Shown: positions 1 to 12,589, numbered from the stretch's first letter. The stretch: DNA of 64,000 bases from Micropterus salmoides (GCF_014851395.1 NW_024040040.1:12028711-12092710); one strand, 5' to 3'. The notes: a model not told the origin generated them from the letters alone. Translations and numbers: made by a program.

Positions 1-316
1 AGAAACACCCTGAAATAAACAAGAACTGAAAGAAGCTGCGGTAAAAGCCTGGAATAGCATCACAAATGAAGAATGCAACGGTTTGGTGATGTCAGTGGGT
101 CGCAGGCTTGAGGCAGTTTTGCAAGTATTGCAAGCAAGTGTTATGCCACCAAATATTAAATGTTACTTTATTATTTGTTCCATTACTTTTGCTCACCTAA
201 GAATGCTGTGGTCTAATACAAACAGTGAGTTTGTAAGTTTATTTGCACAGCAAATTTCAACAACAAGGCAATTCAAAGTGCTTTATATAAAAGATAAAAG
301 CAACATAGGGCAATAA
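1..316 (+). pseudogene. Tc1/mariner-like transposase C-terminal relic
   Basis: A frame open from about 23 to 316 translates to a segment containing AVKAWNSITNEECNGLVMSVG followed by RRLEAV. This resembles the C-terminal end of fish Tc1-like transposases, where a helix of the type 'AW..I..E....LV.SM..RL.AV' precedes the stop. The same frame has a stop at 11-13, and the DDE catalytic core is not in the window, so this is a broken tail running in from the left edge. The AT-rich stretch after it, including 'ttccattacttttgctcacc', resembles the 3' non-coding end and inverted repeat of these elements. The Tc1 assignment is by recalled pattern. I regard it as a dead fossil. Confidence 0.7.
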
Positions 317-465
317 TTCATTTTTAAAAGACTGGAATCTGCAGAGACTACTACTGCCTCTAAAAGTCAATCATACATGTTTTATTTCAAATGTAAAAAT
401 GGGATATGTAGGCCTACAGTGAAAATATATTGAAGGAAACAATCTTATAGACTTGTTATCAATCT

Positions 466-1182
466 TTGGCTGCGTTCAGACTGCTGGTCAAAGTGACCCA
501 AATTAGAGTTTTTTTGTTAAAATGTGACTCAAATCTGATTTTTTTAATTACAGTGTAAGATGCCAATGTCCCAGTTCAGATTTGGGCCACTTTCATACGT
601 AGTCCAAATCGCATGCAGGTTGGACTTTTTGAAATATGACCTCGCTCTGGACAGTGAGATCAGAATTCAGAACTAGCAGAAGCTGTGGTGAACGCATACC
701 GACGCAAACAAATGCCACCCCTCCCGATTTTCATTGGACCATAATTATCCCGATATCTCACGTTTCTCCTGATTCACGACAAATGTTCACAACTTTGTGT
801 ACTTTTCAATGCCTTTATCTCTGTTTCTGGCATTGTAATGAGTGCTGCGACTCTCTCACTTGACAGACACCAACTTGTCCTGAGTTCTGACCCCTACTCT
901 GCCACTTACTGGCTAACCCATACCCTACCCCAACCATAACCCTTCACTTAACCAACCCTATCTAACAGAGGCAACGAGTACTAACCAGTCAGAGGCAGAG
1001 TTGTATAAACTATTATTGTATTGTATTATTGCACATGCAGGTCACTTTTAGGCCATGGCCAGTTCACACTGTAGTCTGATATGGGCCACATTTAAAAAAA
1101 AAATAACAGTCAATTTAAAAAAATGGATCTGGGCAATGAATCGAAAATTTGCATTAGGGCCCGCTGTGTGAATCTAGCTTAA
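466..1182. mobile_element. Non-autonomous DNA transposon (MITE-like)
   Basis: The left end reads ttggctgcgttcagactgc and the right end, reverse complemented, reads ttaagctagattcacacagc. The two ends match at roughly 13 of 20 positions, as expected of decayed terminal inverted repeats. The interior has the 'correspond to log background' motif of a common teleost repeat (phrases like 'caaatctgatttttttaatta' and 'atttgggccac'). There is no coding potential. A smaller inverted-repeat element sits inside it at 896-1002. Target-site duplications are not clear, so the exact ends are approximate. Confidence 0.55.
896..1002. repeat. Short inverted-repeat element nested in the larger MITE
   Basis: The arms actctgccacttactggcta (from 896) and, reverse complemented, aactctgcctctgactggtt (ending at 1002) are imperfect inverted copies separated by about 60 bases. 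The interior is C/A-rich ('cataccctaccccaaccata'). This looks like a small foldback element inserted into the surrounding repeat. Confidence 0.45.
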
Positions 1183-1884
1183 GTGACTGTATTGATTAAC
1201 ATGTTTTGTCACCAATTGTTTGTTTTCTGATGCCTCAAAGACAATACTAAGGTTTAAAACACATGTTATCTTAGAGATGAAACTGTATTACTTTTTATTG
1301 TATTGTATTATTTTTGTATTGTATGTTGTAAGTACTAGGCCAACGCATTTTGAGTTTAACTGGAAAATAACGAAAAACTGAGAAAAACATCAAACTTGCG
1401 GTGGAAGGAAATTGGATTGATCTGCAACAGTAGAGAGTGTGTTTGTAGGTCATACTGTTTCTGTCCTCATGCACATGCTGGGCATGATAAGAATGAATGG
1501 ACTCAAACCAGAATGCAGCTCTATGGGACAAGGCTGTAGTAGTTTCTGTTCATTTGGAGGTGCTAAAACCAACAAGTAACTGTAGTTTAGATCACTGAAA
1601 TGTGTCCTAATACCCATGTGAGCTAATAGCCAATATACTGTACACACGTTGTCAATCCAACCATCAGCTTTTGCTAGTTAACCTGTTTTTGCTCTAGCAG
1701 CAATACAAAATTACAAAAAAAAAATCCAATTAATGATCATAAATTAATTTTAGTTTTAGGTAATTATTACTCACAAAATGACATATCTTAGCTGCCTAAC
1801 ACTGCAATCAATTCAATGACTCCCCACAGTAGTTGGAGAATTCAAGGGAAGTGACTAACACTGCCTTTCATCAACAGCTACAAT
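1183..1884. other. Non-coding, no recognisable gene
   Basis: AT-rich sequence. A low-complexity TATTGT-like patch lies at about 1285-1325 and a short A-run at about 1710-1720. Nothing else is recognised. Confidence 0.6.
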
Positions 1885-2035
1885 ATAGATGCCCCTGGGC
1901 AAAGCTCTCAATCCTCAATTACTCCACTGGAGTCGCTCAGTGGCCAATAGTAGAGGACTGTGCTTGTATAAGGCAGCTGTGTATGTGCAACCCAATTTGA
2001 AGCAGTATAGTACTGAAGGAACAATCTCTGTTAGT
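1885..2035 (+). mobile_element. Degraded SINE body
   Basis: The run 'gatgcccctgggcaaagc' followed by 'ctccactggagtcgctcagt' and 'gtgtatgtgcaaccc' matches the body of teleost SINE copies that I recall as 'tgcccctgagcaaggca ... ctgctccactgg ... gctcagtggcc'. No A-box or B-box promoter half is visible upstream, so this is probably a 5'-truncated and heavily mutated copy. Confidence 0.45.
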
Positions 2036-3625
2036 AACGTTTCCTGGAGACTACATACAGGTTAAGAAGTGTTTTCCTTTAACTGTTTTCATGATTTACG
2101 CTAATACAAAGAAGAATTGACCACAGGCCAATCCCAGCTTGTTTTGAGCAGTTGTCAAAAACCTTTTGTGAAATTGCTGACAGGGTTGTGGCCATATGTA
2201 CGCAAGCTGGAACTTTTCAACACATAAGGAGCAGAGCAAACATCAAATTTCAGTGGTACAGCATCTGAATGAATGGATGGGATAAACCTCAGCTTGCCGG
2301 CCCACTAAATGGCCCTGAGTAACTGATTTTAAAATGTGAGTGTAAGTGCATGGATGCATTTTGTAGATCCAAGCTCAAAAGTTGACATAGTGAAGTGCAT
2401 ATGGAGTGTAATCTTTCCCCCTTTCTCTGCTTGGTGTTCGTTTCTGCCATGCTCCCATGTCATTGCCTACTGTGGCAATTGGGTCAGTCCAAGTAAAAGT
2501 GAATCTTTTTGTTTTAATGACATGAAGACAATTTGTTCAGTTGCTAAAGCAAAGAAAGAAAGTGGGTATTGTTGTATGGTTGTCTAAAATGATCAAAAGT
2601 GACACTCGGGGAGAGTGGTAACAACAATAAGGCTTCAAGAAATCAATGCAGTTTATTCTCGGGACATTTTCTGGGACTGTGGACAGCTGAAATGAAAACG
2701 GACATATGAATTCAGCTTGTTATGCCAACGGCAAGCGATGCTCAGTGTTTAGGCCTCTAGTGACCGAGAGCACATGCAAATGTTACATGCTCCCCTGTCC
2801 ACGAGTAAGAGTGGGAATGACGCATCAGGCCTTCTGCCAAAGCTCTGTGGCAATAAACAAACACACATACGCACGCATATACGCAACACTCCTCATCATT
2901 TGAGGGGATGCTGTACATCATCCTATTTGCATTATTATATATATTTTCCATTTTTGTCCCCATTTTATTTAATGTCCATTTTCATGTATAAATCAAAATG
3001 AATCAAGAGGAAAAGTTGGTTAAAATAAATTAGTTTAGTTTAGTCTCAAAGGACAATGAGTAAAACCTACTACAGCAAGAGAAACAGAAAAACTGCCTGA
3101 CTTTTGCTAAATTAATTATGAAACTTATTTCCTCTGTTCCCACTGCAAACAGAAAGCATACAAACAAGCAATAGTCTCCTCTAAAATTCATTATTTCTGC
3201 TTTGCTAAATATTGTGTCCAGAACATCCCTAGTACATGCATGCATATACACATACAGCCTGACTCAGCAAGTTTTAACTGTGCTGATGGTAGGCATAAAC
3301 AGCCCAGAGGATGAGTTCACAATGGGGTCATGTCATTAACCTGTTCATGTGTGTTTCCAGATCAACTGCAAAATCTCTATGGGAATATCAATCACAAGGA
3401 TGTGTCCAATTTGTGTGCCTATGAATGTGTGCAGGAGGGTTGGGGAGACTGTTTGTTTGTGTGTTAGCAAATGGATTACTCCTTCGAATACAAACTGGCC
3501 AAGCATCACCTTGGTTTTTATGCTTGTGTGTCCAGACATTTGTTAGCCTTGGACTTGTTGACAAAGCTGCAGGACTAGCAACATTTTCACAGCTTGTCTG
3601 TGTACTGGAGATAATGCTCTGTGTG
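2036..3625. other. Non-coding, no recognisable gene
   Basis: Mostly unique sequence. A short CA/CG-rich patch lies at about 2858-2888 and a (TTTAG)-like patch at about 3028-3045. Open frames of about 65-130 codons here have no domain-like content. Confidence 0.55.
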
Positions 3626-3658
3626 AAAAAAAAAAAAAAAAAAAGAAGAAAAAAAAAT
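3626..3658. repeat. A-rich tract
   Basis: Nineteen consecutive A residues are followed by gaagaa and more A. On the plus strand the tract makes a lysine run in a spurious open frame at 3425-3817. Confidence 0.9.
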
Positions 3659-3997
3659 TCAACAAAAATTGGTGTTTCATTAAAGATTTTAGCTCTAATC
3701 AAATTTTTAGATTTTCAAATAATATCAAAACTATTTTTCCTCACAACGTTCATTGTTGAGCCAAACAAAACATCCCACATGTTAGCCAGACTCAACATTT
3801 TTGTGGATAATATTTGATAAAATATTCATCAAGCAGTGGACAACTATTTAAAAAAGGGCAAAGATAAGACTAACTTACATGCAGCACTGCAACAGTCTTA
3901 CCAGGTCATTTCTCCGTAATTCTCTATAAGTCCTTAAAAGTTTTATTTTTGTAAGTGGTAAAATCTGTCAGGGCAGTAAAAATAGTTCATGTTCATG

Positions 3998-4783
3998 CAG
4001 TGGCGGACTCAGGCTGTCATAAATGCAGGAGTAAAAAAAACAAAAAAAGGGGACCAGCTTCACGTGGCGGGGCAACAGAGCGCAGAAACTGACCAACGCA
4101 CATTGATCGGATTTTCATGCTTTTGAAGCGTCAACGAAAGCTAGCATAGACGATGAGAATTTTCGAGCATCCCCAGAAATAAAACTTCCGCACAGCGTAA
4201 CTAACTTCGGCAATAGTTAATCACAAACTATGGGCTCCTTTGGGATTTTGGCCATGTTCGGCCCAGGCCTGTGCAGTAATCCATCCCTGTAGAGGGACCT
4301 TCATCATGTTTTTTGCACACAAGGACACCTTGGAGGGCACTTCACCACATTTCATCACACAAATGGGCACCCTAGCGGGCACTGTATGGCATTTTTTCAA
4401 CTCGAAGGGCATCAAGAGGGCGCTTCATCACATTGTTTGCACATAGCAGCACCTTGGAGGCTACTTTAAAACATTTCCTCACTCAAAAGGGCACCCTAGA
4501 GGGCACTGCATCACAATTTTTCTATTGAAAGAGCACCACTTAGGGCACTGCATCACAATAGGTGCGTTCAAGATGACTGTGGCTGACTTCCGTCGACATC
4601 ATAGTCTAACATGAGCTGCAGGCAACTGAATCTAACCATGGCATGAACCTATATTCTCACACGTTGGGGCACTCTAGAGGGCACTGCATCATGTTTTCTT
4701 GGACACTGGGCAACCACAGAAAGCACATCATCTTATTTTATTTACAAAAGGGACAATAAAGAGGGCACTTGAGTCCACCACTG
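3998..4783. mobile_element. Non-autonomous hAT-type DNA transposon carrying a minisatellite
   Basis: The left end is CAGTGGCGGACTCA and the right end is TGAGTCCACCACTG, giving a 14-bp terminal inverted repeat with one mismatch. The ends begin CAG and finish CTG, as in many hAT elements. The 8 bases before the element (3990-3997, tgttcatg) and the 8 bases after it (4784-4791, tgtttatg) match at 7 of 8 positions, which fits the 8-bp target duplication of the hAT superfamily. No transposase is present. The interior from about 4292 is a degenerate tandem array of about 41-42 bp units. A non-repeat segment at about 4560-4660 ('gtgcgttcaagatgactgtg') interrupts that array. Confidence 0.8.
4292..4776. 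repeat. Degenerate minisatellite, period about 41-42 bp
   Basis: About ten units share the pattern 'gggcact(t/g)catcaca-ttttt-n-aagggcaccctaga'. Unit starts are visible near 4294, 4336, 4378, 4419, 4460, 4501, 4542 and again after 4670. The array lies wholly inside the hAT-type element. Roughly 100 bases of unrelated sequence at about 4560-4660 split it in two. Confidence 0.8.
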
Positions 4784-4824
4784 TGTTTATGTTTCCTATG
4801 GAAATAATTTTGTTTCGTAAAAAT

Positions 4825-5700
4825 ATTTAAAGGATCACTCCACCATTTTGCTCATTACCATCTGTTTACTTTTCGGAAGTGGCAGCAGTTGTACAATGTC
4901 TTCTCTCCTTGGGGGGAAGGGTGGTGACATTGATTTGCGTCATGTGAAATGATCCATATTAAGGACTACAAGTCAGGATATCTCTGGCTATATTGGATCA
5001 ATTTTGGCTATTCTGTCTTTCGTGAGTCCCCCTTTATTGAAGTGCAATACAGCTTTATGGAACTGCAATACAAAATTGATGGAGCGCCATTTAAGGCAAG
5101 TGGTGACACTAGATTCAAAATTTATTTCTAATATATATATTAATATATATATATATAATAATATAATAATAATTTTAATACTACTAACAAGTCGATTCAA
5201 TAATGGTTATACAGATATGCTCATTCATCTATACACATATGTAGCCGTATGTGTAAGTCCAACAACGAACAATGAGTGAATGGATGAGTGAATTTGAGTC
5301 GCAAGTGCAAAAACACATGCAGTCCTGTTTTTGCTCTGTACCACGTGACGGGTGAGATTAAAATGGATTTCCAAACTTCCATTTGTTTACTTTCTTAGTG
5401 AAAGATGTGTGTTGTAGTTCACTGGTAAAAGCAGGGTGTTGCTGTACCATGATTCCCCAGTGTCAGAGGTGATATTTGTTTTAAATGGGTAGTACTGAAA
5501 CACTTTTTTCCCCCCTGTGGGATCCTGATAGTTTAGATTTGAGGGGCTCTCCTCTGTGACTGTAGATCACAGCTTCACTTCAGCTGTCAGTTTGACTGCT
5601 ATGAACTGAGAGCAGGGTAAAATGTTGTTTTAAAATGTCTCTGGGGAGTTTCATTAGAAGGTATGTGCGCCATTTAAAACGTAACACCAACTTTGAGGAT
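4825..5700. mobile_element. Possible decayed interspersed repeat
   Basis: The segment starts with 'tttaaaggatcactccacca', close to the ends of several teleost DNA repeats. It holds two related phrases, 'catctgtttacttttcggaagtgg' at about 4860 and 'catttgtttactttcttagtg' at about 5381. A matching right end was not found, so the boundaries are a guess. An AT microsatellite lies inside at about 5127-5175. Confidence 0.3.
5127..5175. repeat. AT/AAT microsatellite
   Basis: Alternating 'atatatat' runs pass into 'ataataatataataataat'. Confidence 0.85.
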
Positions 5701-8700
5701 GTGATTTGCTTGTAAGCATGTAAGTCAATATTAAATATGACTGAAATGCAGCCTTAGTCACAAACAAGAGTGCACTGCACAGGATGTAATCAATTCTACT
5801 TTGCCAATATTAGGCATTTCACAGTTGTCATTCGACGCTCTTGTGTAATCCACTGCAGTGCTCACCAAGGCCCTTCTTTTCATGAACCAAGGCACACAGG
5901 CAGACACAGAAGCTCATTTGAGTGTGACCAACAGATTTTTTGGTCATTTTATGACCAGAGGCGCTGGCCCAGCGGGGATGCACCAGCGGTACTGTTGTGA
6001 AAGGAGTCGGAAAACATTACCAGTACATCTTGTACGGTCTAGATTTAACCAAAGACAATCAGATCAACTGGTCTCAGCCCAGAAGACTGGGCACCGAATT
6101 AAAGAAAACCTGCTACTGTAGCATAAACACTTTGGATAACACTAACGTACTCATATGCAAATATGTTATGTATGACTGTTTGATGGGTAAGAATGAAAGA
6201 AGAGAACTATGACTTCTTAATATTACTCTTAATTTTCCCACAAAAAATAAAGAAATACATAAATGCAGCTGTACATGACTATCATTATATGTTTGCCTCT
6301 CACGGCCTCTTATTTATTTTAGCGAGGCATACTGCAATGGATGAGGCAACAAATTTTTGGATTAGAAGTGAGATTTATGAGAATGTTTGGCTCTGAGAGC
6401 AGGACCTGTAGACTGTAAAGAGAACTCAAGCTGGGTTGCTTGTTGTACTAAAGGACCCAAAGGAAGTCACTACCTATACCCTATAGTCCTCTCAATTTAC
6501 CTAGAAGCCGTGTAGAATATTAGCAGTTGTAGAAACCAACCTGATTGATGGCCACAAAAGTTGAAGGTACTGAAATCCCTGCACTGGGTGCTTAAAAAGA
6601 ATTTGGTTAATCAAAGTACCTGCATTGGATAAAACTTGTCCCGTAATGCATTTTGTGCACCAAAAGACAAAAATCCATAAGGGTGGATGATGTATTATGA
6701 TGTATAAATTGTCTTAAAATAACCCAGTACAAACTCTACTCCGTACTGGTATTATTCATTTGAAATGGCATTATACACGAATTGTGATTCCATAGGGTCT
6801 ATTGAGTGCTCCTTTGTAAGTAACAAAGAACAGACAAATGTGTCAGTGGTTGAAAAGGCTAAGGCTCAAACTTATTTTTGGTAGAAAAGTTGCACTCCAC
6901 CTCCCAAAATAATACGGTCACCCCATTCTAGTGTAGAGCCCACTTGAATGACAGGAGCAATGTCATGGCATGCTGTGAAATCAAAAGGAAATGCGGGAAG
7001 GAATCCACTTTTGTTAAATGGAATTACCACTTCGCCAGCATGAGGTCACTGCGTTCACCCTGTGACACCCTTGCAAATGGTCTAATGTTGTGAAAGGACA
7101 ATTAGAACCTGTATGATGCAAGAAGCCTTAGTGCTAATGTAGTAAGAGCACAAGGTCATGAGCTCATAAAATCCTAGAAAGGAGAGATAAAGGAGTAGTC
7201 CACCATGCACCATAAAACTGACTGACTGACCTTAACACAAAGAAACTCAGCCTTTATTAATAAAAAATCAGGAGAAATTAAAATGAGCAAGTTGTAAATG
7301 GGAGTTAATGTGCTCGCATTGGGGCTCTTTTGGAGAGTCAGAAAGTCAAAGGGACATCAGAGGACTCTGCAGGCTTGTGCACATGCCCTGTATTAATTTT
7401 TAATTTGGATCCTAAACGGACTCTTTTTTTGATCACTCTCTGCTGCATGCCCTTCAGACAAAGCAGAAATGGTTTAACATATATTTAAAAAATAGAAGGG
7501 TATAAGGCCTGTTATCTAACTAAATAACTCAAATGTTACCATTTTCCAGCTCAAAGCAATCAGCATAGCAGAAAAGCAAACTCTAAAAAGGTTATATACT
7601 TGACTTTGATATCGTGCATGCATAAACATTTCCCCCGACACACAGTACTGCTGAGTTCTGAAGAGATTAATTTTTGTTTCCATTCAAAAAATGATCTTTC
7701 TGCTCTCATCAAAAATTGATCATTGGCAAGTAGAAACAATGCACCCCTCCTGTCCACAGTGGTTTTGCTTGACAGAAATTAATGTGTTTGCTGATTTCCC
7801 CTAGCATCGAGGTTCAATACTTTGTCTTGAAGATGGATGTAGCTTTTACAAATTGTCAAACGTCCTCAGGCACGCTGGATGGGCAGTTTTTGTTTCGTTT
7901 ATTTTTTTATTATACCCCTGATGAAATGAACAAACTAAAAATAAATCAGCATACTCGCAGACATCCGGCTGTCTCTGAATTACTGAGCTGAAGTCATGAA
8001 GGCAGAAATGAGATGAGCGCAATCACTGTTGCATTGAAGACATTTAGATATCAAACATTGTCATGAACTCTGCAGGAAGCTTCCCCCTCAATCTCTGATT
8101 TGATGCTTTTTCTGTAACTCGGAATCAGTTTTGATTCAGTTCTAAAAGTGCATTTCACTAGTATACACTTAATATGATCAGTGTATAAAAAGCATCAGCA
8201 ATGCTAGTGTTTCGGTAGGTTAGTTGATAAAAATGCGTCATTAAATTTGGCGAGTAATGATTTATGGATGTTCAAAAAAATCCATAAATAAAGCACTTCC
8301 CACTTAATGGTACAAAGGCCTATTGTAGTGCAGACCATACAGGCGAACCTCAGGTATGAACGTCATGGGTTGACATTAATAGACACTGCACTCAGTTCAT
8401 TCATTTACTGAGCAAGAGTGGAGTCTGATTCATTGGACTACATTTTTCCATGTGTTTTATGAGACAGCACCAAAGGTGGAGGAAGGTGTCTGGTAAGCTA
8501 ATACTGCAATCATTTACCGATTGTCCCAGCCCACCTTGGTGTAAGTGCAGCGCCTAATTTCTATTGCCCTTCTGAGGCCATTATGGCTGCTAACCCAATA
8601 ACGTAATTGACTCTGCATACTGGGCTTCAGGGAGTGGAGCTAGCTGCTAGCAATTTCCTTGGTGGAGGTGGTGGGTGGTCGCTCATGGTTGTGTGTGTCT

Positions 8701-10480
8701 GCAGCTGACTGGATGAAATACCAACACCTTCATAGCATCACTGTTTTTGCTCATATTGTAGCTGATGACATTTTTGGCAGGTTGTTGTTAAGTCTTTGAG
8801 AGGTTGTTTTAGTTTGCCCCAAATTCATTGCGCTCCTCTGAGTTCTGCATATTGGGTCCCGTCTGTCTTTTCCCATTACAATAAAGGATAGTGACTTCAG
8901 GAATTGACACTTTTGGCATGCTTTCTACAGCCTTGTGTATGCCTATTTATTTGGATTTACTTGCTTATTTAGCCTGATAGAAAGTGAATGTGAAAATTGA
9001 GGGATAATAAAGAAAAAGTCAAACAAGACATGCATTTAATAATTCAACTTAAAATAACACACGATGGACATGCCATGGGACATCACTACCCTTGGGAGTA
9101 AATGTCGCTTAATTGGAAAGTATTGATTTTCTAACAGCCATTTGTTACCCTCCAGGCACCAATCACAGTTCATGTGCACTGTTGAGGATTCCCCTTCATA
9201 GATCTTGATTAGCTGTTTCCGATTAATTGCAGTGACAACAGGTTTTTTTTTGTTTGTTTTTCTTTTAAGGGGTGTGGCTTGATTTACCGGGGAAAATCAG
9301 TGACATGTAGTCGTTATGACGCATTTGATCCCTGGGGTGATTTTTTTTACGAATCTTGTTGAGACTATTTGATTGTCTCGAGAAAGTATAGTGATTCTAT
9401 TCGGATGTAATTAGGTCAAACAGATATGCTGCATTGCCTTCTCCATTTACAGGCTTGGGTTGTCACCCAAGTAGTCACATGCCTCCACAACCTATCTAGC
9501 ACAGGTGCATAGAGTTCCACAAATTACATCATGGCAAAAGAAATCACCCTGAAACTAATCACTGGGACTTTTTTAAATGAATTAATTCTGAAAGAATATA
9601 AATAAATACATTAGCCTACATTATCTTCATCTTACTTTATGACAAAAACAAATCATTAATTATTTATTCTCTAGTTACAAAGTGCTCTACAGTATACAGA
9701 AGACAATAATATGACAAGAAAAAACAAGGGAATACAAACAGCATAAAGCTACCCACATCAACGAGGTGAAACTTTATCATTTATCATTAATAAAATGAAA
9801 GATAGGATGGATAAAGGCATTCATATACACATTTTGATAAGTGATTTAAAAGAGGGCACTTACTTGGTTTGTGTAGGGTTCATTGTCAGTATAACCAAAA
9901 GAAGCATCACGCATTTTTCCATTTTTCACTTGAAAAAGTGTGAAAGAGAGCACAATAATTATAAAACACAAGGGAATGATAAACTATGCATAGTGTATAA
10001 TTAGTAAAAAAATAACAAAGTAAGACATGAACCAAAAAAAGGATACAATAAAGACAGAATCAAATTATGAAAAGGCTTTAAAAAATGAAATAAAGACATT
10101 TAAATGTTTACTTGTTAGAAAATGCAACATGAAACATGTGGCCTGTGAACTGATACAAATACTGACAGTCTGGGTTGATGGAATCTTAAATGTAACCCCT
10201 TTGATGCTTGTATTTGATATAATTCTGGGATGTCAAACTATGCAAAAATCAAGAAGACAGTGTACTCTAAAATATTTAACTCTTTAAATTTAGCATTTCT
10301 ATGCAATGGAGTCCATTCTAATTGAGCTCACAAAGTGTGCAAGCACTAATTCTATTATCTTCAATAATGTGCTTTTTATGAGCTTCTACTTGCATTAGTA
10401 CCTGTAGCATTGGTGCAACAGGTACTAAAGTTTAGGTTCTAGGTTAGGGTGTCTTTAGGTGAGCAGTGAAAAACCAGCCA
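5701..10480. other. Long non-coding stretch, largely unique
   Basis: No host exon or clear transposon was recognised. Three overlapping open frames lie at 5770-6212 but none shows a domain. T-rich runs occur near 9243 and 9343. The phrase 'ttacaaagtgctctacagta' at about 9674 followed by A-rich sequence to about 10140 is reminiscent of the antisense of a LINE 3' non-coding end, but this is weak. The block at about 8510-8690 is repeat-free and of mixed composition, the kind of sequence to test for conservation. Confidence 0.5.
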
Positions 10481-10481
10481 C

Positions 10482-10508
10482 TTCCCAGGAGTTTTCCACT
10501 CCTGGGAA
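10482..10508. repeat. Perfect 10-bp hairpin
   Basis: ttcccaggag and ctcctgggaa pair perfectly around the 7-base loop ttttcca. Confidence 0.85.
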
Positions 10509-10793
10509 ATGTGCACCCATTCAACAGTGAAACACCACATATCTGACAAAGAGGGTCAAAAATTGATGCAATCAAAAATAGTCATGAGGCGTCAGTATGT
10601 TTGGTAACAGACATTTGAGGCATTCATTTATTGCTTCATTGCAAGTAGGATTGTATGAATGTGGGAGGGTTGAATCATAGAACACTGTGTGCAAGGTCAG
10701 AAAACATGAAAAAAAGGTGATGATATCTCGTTGGCCTGTGTTTGTGTTGTCACTAAAACCTCATCTTGGATGAGTGTATTCTGCGAGTGTTTA

Positions 10794-10820
10794 TATATCA
10801 AGAATATGCCTCTTGATATA
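10794..10820. repeat. Perfect 10-bp hairpin
   Basis: tatatcaaga and tcttgatata pair perfectly around the 7-base loop atatgcc. Confidence 0.85.
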
Positions 10821-11202
10821 TTTTTGGGAAATTGAGAAATCCACTCCTGACCCGCACTCGTGGCCCCTCTTTTTCCTGGCATGCTGCCTAGTCAAAACAC
10901 TATATGAAGTAGCGTATGTGTATGATTCCTGAAAAACAGTAGGTTCAGAGAAAATTGGACATTATTCACACACTGAGGCCTTTGACTGACCTCTGAAAAA
11001 ATATGTTGGACAGCTGTCAGCTATCAAATCTGCCTCAACCTACCGGGGTGAGAGGTGAGAGATGAATCTCAGCCCCGCAACAGCAGCCGCAAATTTGGCT
11101 TGACATACAGACGGCTTTTACACCCCAAACCTGTCCAGTCTCCTGTAGTTTAAGATTGTAATCCATTAAGCAAACTGGGGGACAAACGACTCTGGAGGTG
11201 GT

Positions 11203-11225
11203 AAAAAAAAAAAAAAAAAAAAAAA
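11203..11225. repeat. Poly(A) tract
   Basis: Twenty-three consecutive A residues. No retrotransposon body was recognised immediately upstream. Confidence 0.9.
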
Positions 11226-12547
11226 CAGACCCAAAAGCAGAATTCCTTGAACCAGAAATTACAAGGGTCGGGCAACCCTGTCATACAAAACACAACTGGA
11301 TTTTAAAGCTAAAGCAAGATATTTTGTGATGGAGCAGAAAAAAGGAGGAAAGGAGCCAGCTGACTTGGCAGGTGATGGATGGTGAGCAGACTCCACCGAA
11401 GAAGTCGCCAACCTGAAAGTAAGAGTTCTAAAAGCAGTGGAAAAACAGAATCTCAGTATCCTGAAGCGACCTTGTTACAGTGATGACAGCATGTCAGAAA
11501 TGCAGACACTGTTGAGCTTCACACATTCTTTTTTTTACCATTTTAAACCATTTTATATTTCTTGTTATGAAGCAATTTGGGAGCGTGGAAGTAGGAGTTC
11601 AGTGTCAGTGACATCAGTAAAGAGATTGAGGATAATCTGCAGCACAAAAAAAAGAAAAAAGAAACCACTGTAGTCAAAAGAAAGCAGCGCTCTCTTGTGA
11701 TGCCTTACGTGTGTAATAGCACACTGATAATTAGGTTAGTCAGCTGTTAAATAACCTGTGGATCGAATGTCTTCTCACTTTCAATTTGGTGAGGTGTTGT
11801 GACTGCAGGGAATTAAAAAGCCCCCCAATAACCATGTGAAAAACCACCTTTTTTCCACTACTTATCCACTCTGCTGCCGCCTTATAACTCCGTAACAGAG
11901 GGCTTGCATTTCTACAAACACATCCAAATCCATGCACCAAATAATTACAGCTTTAAAAACAGAAGAAATAGTGGGATGGTGAAACACAAGGAGCATTCAT
12001 ATGTGAAGGCCAGCTTCTCTTTTCACTAAGCTGCCACCATGCAAATGTTGCTAAGCGCCAAGACTGCACCACAGTATTGAATCTGTTGGTGGGGCACCCT
12101 TTTTTAAACTACTACACATTCATTGTCAACTTGTTATGACAGGCTGCTGAAATAAAATGGCAATTATTGTAAGCTCTGTAATTTTGCAGTGGAGGGTTGC
12201 AGTGCTGAAGCAGAAGTGGAGAGACAATGGCCACCGTGCCGGCTTGTCTTTGAACTGACGGCAGCTGCCCTTGAAGTGAAGTGCCTCACGTCGACTTGGT
12301 GTTGGCATCCAATGTAATGTTGATTGGATCCCCACTGTGTCTGTCGTCTAATAAATCAAGCGCACCGTTCTCCTCCTCACCCTCTTTTGCTCTCACCCTG
12401 GTCCCTATAGCTAGCATCCTGAAATAAAACTGACAGTTATCATAATGCTGGTGCCGTGGGGTGGAGGCTATGAAATACAAAGGTGGTCTTGAGGTTAATC
12501 TAAAAAAAACAACAACAAAGTCTTCATTGTCTTCTGTTTGTCTCTCA
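11226..12547. other. Non-coding, unique
   Basis: No gene or repeat recognised. The part at about 12140-12400 is balanced in composition and free of simple repeats. It is a reasonable candidate for a conserved non-coding element, though nothing in the sequence alone shows function. Confidence 0.5.
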
Positions 12548-12589
12548 GCGTGCCAGCCATCTGAAAAGCGTTTCAGATGGCTGGCGCGC
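12548..12589. repeat. Strong hairpin, 19-bp stem, 4-base loop
   Basis: gccagccatctgaaa (12552-12566) and tttcagatggctggc (12571-12585) are perfect reverse complements around the loop agcg. Beyond a G-T pair the stem continues with three more G-C pairs (12548-12550 with 12587-12589). At 42 bases it is too short for a normal microRNA precursor. Confidence 0.9.

Noticed and set aside
3425..3817. 130-codon open frame on the plus strand
   Set aside because: Includes a poly-lysine run from an A-tract and shows no domain. Length is within chance expectation for this much AT-rich DNA.
4292..4776. Spaced repeats resembling a CRISPR array
   Set aside because: The whole 41-42 bp unit is repetitive, degenerate, and enclosed by transposon ends.
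5770..6212. Three overlapping open frames
   Set aside because: All three frames are short and none has domain-like content. The overlap suggests local stop-codon scarcity rather than a gene.
12548..12589. MicroRNA precursor
   Set aside because: Stem of 19 bp with a 4-base loop is too short for a typical precursor.
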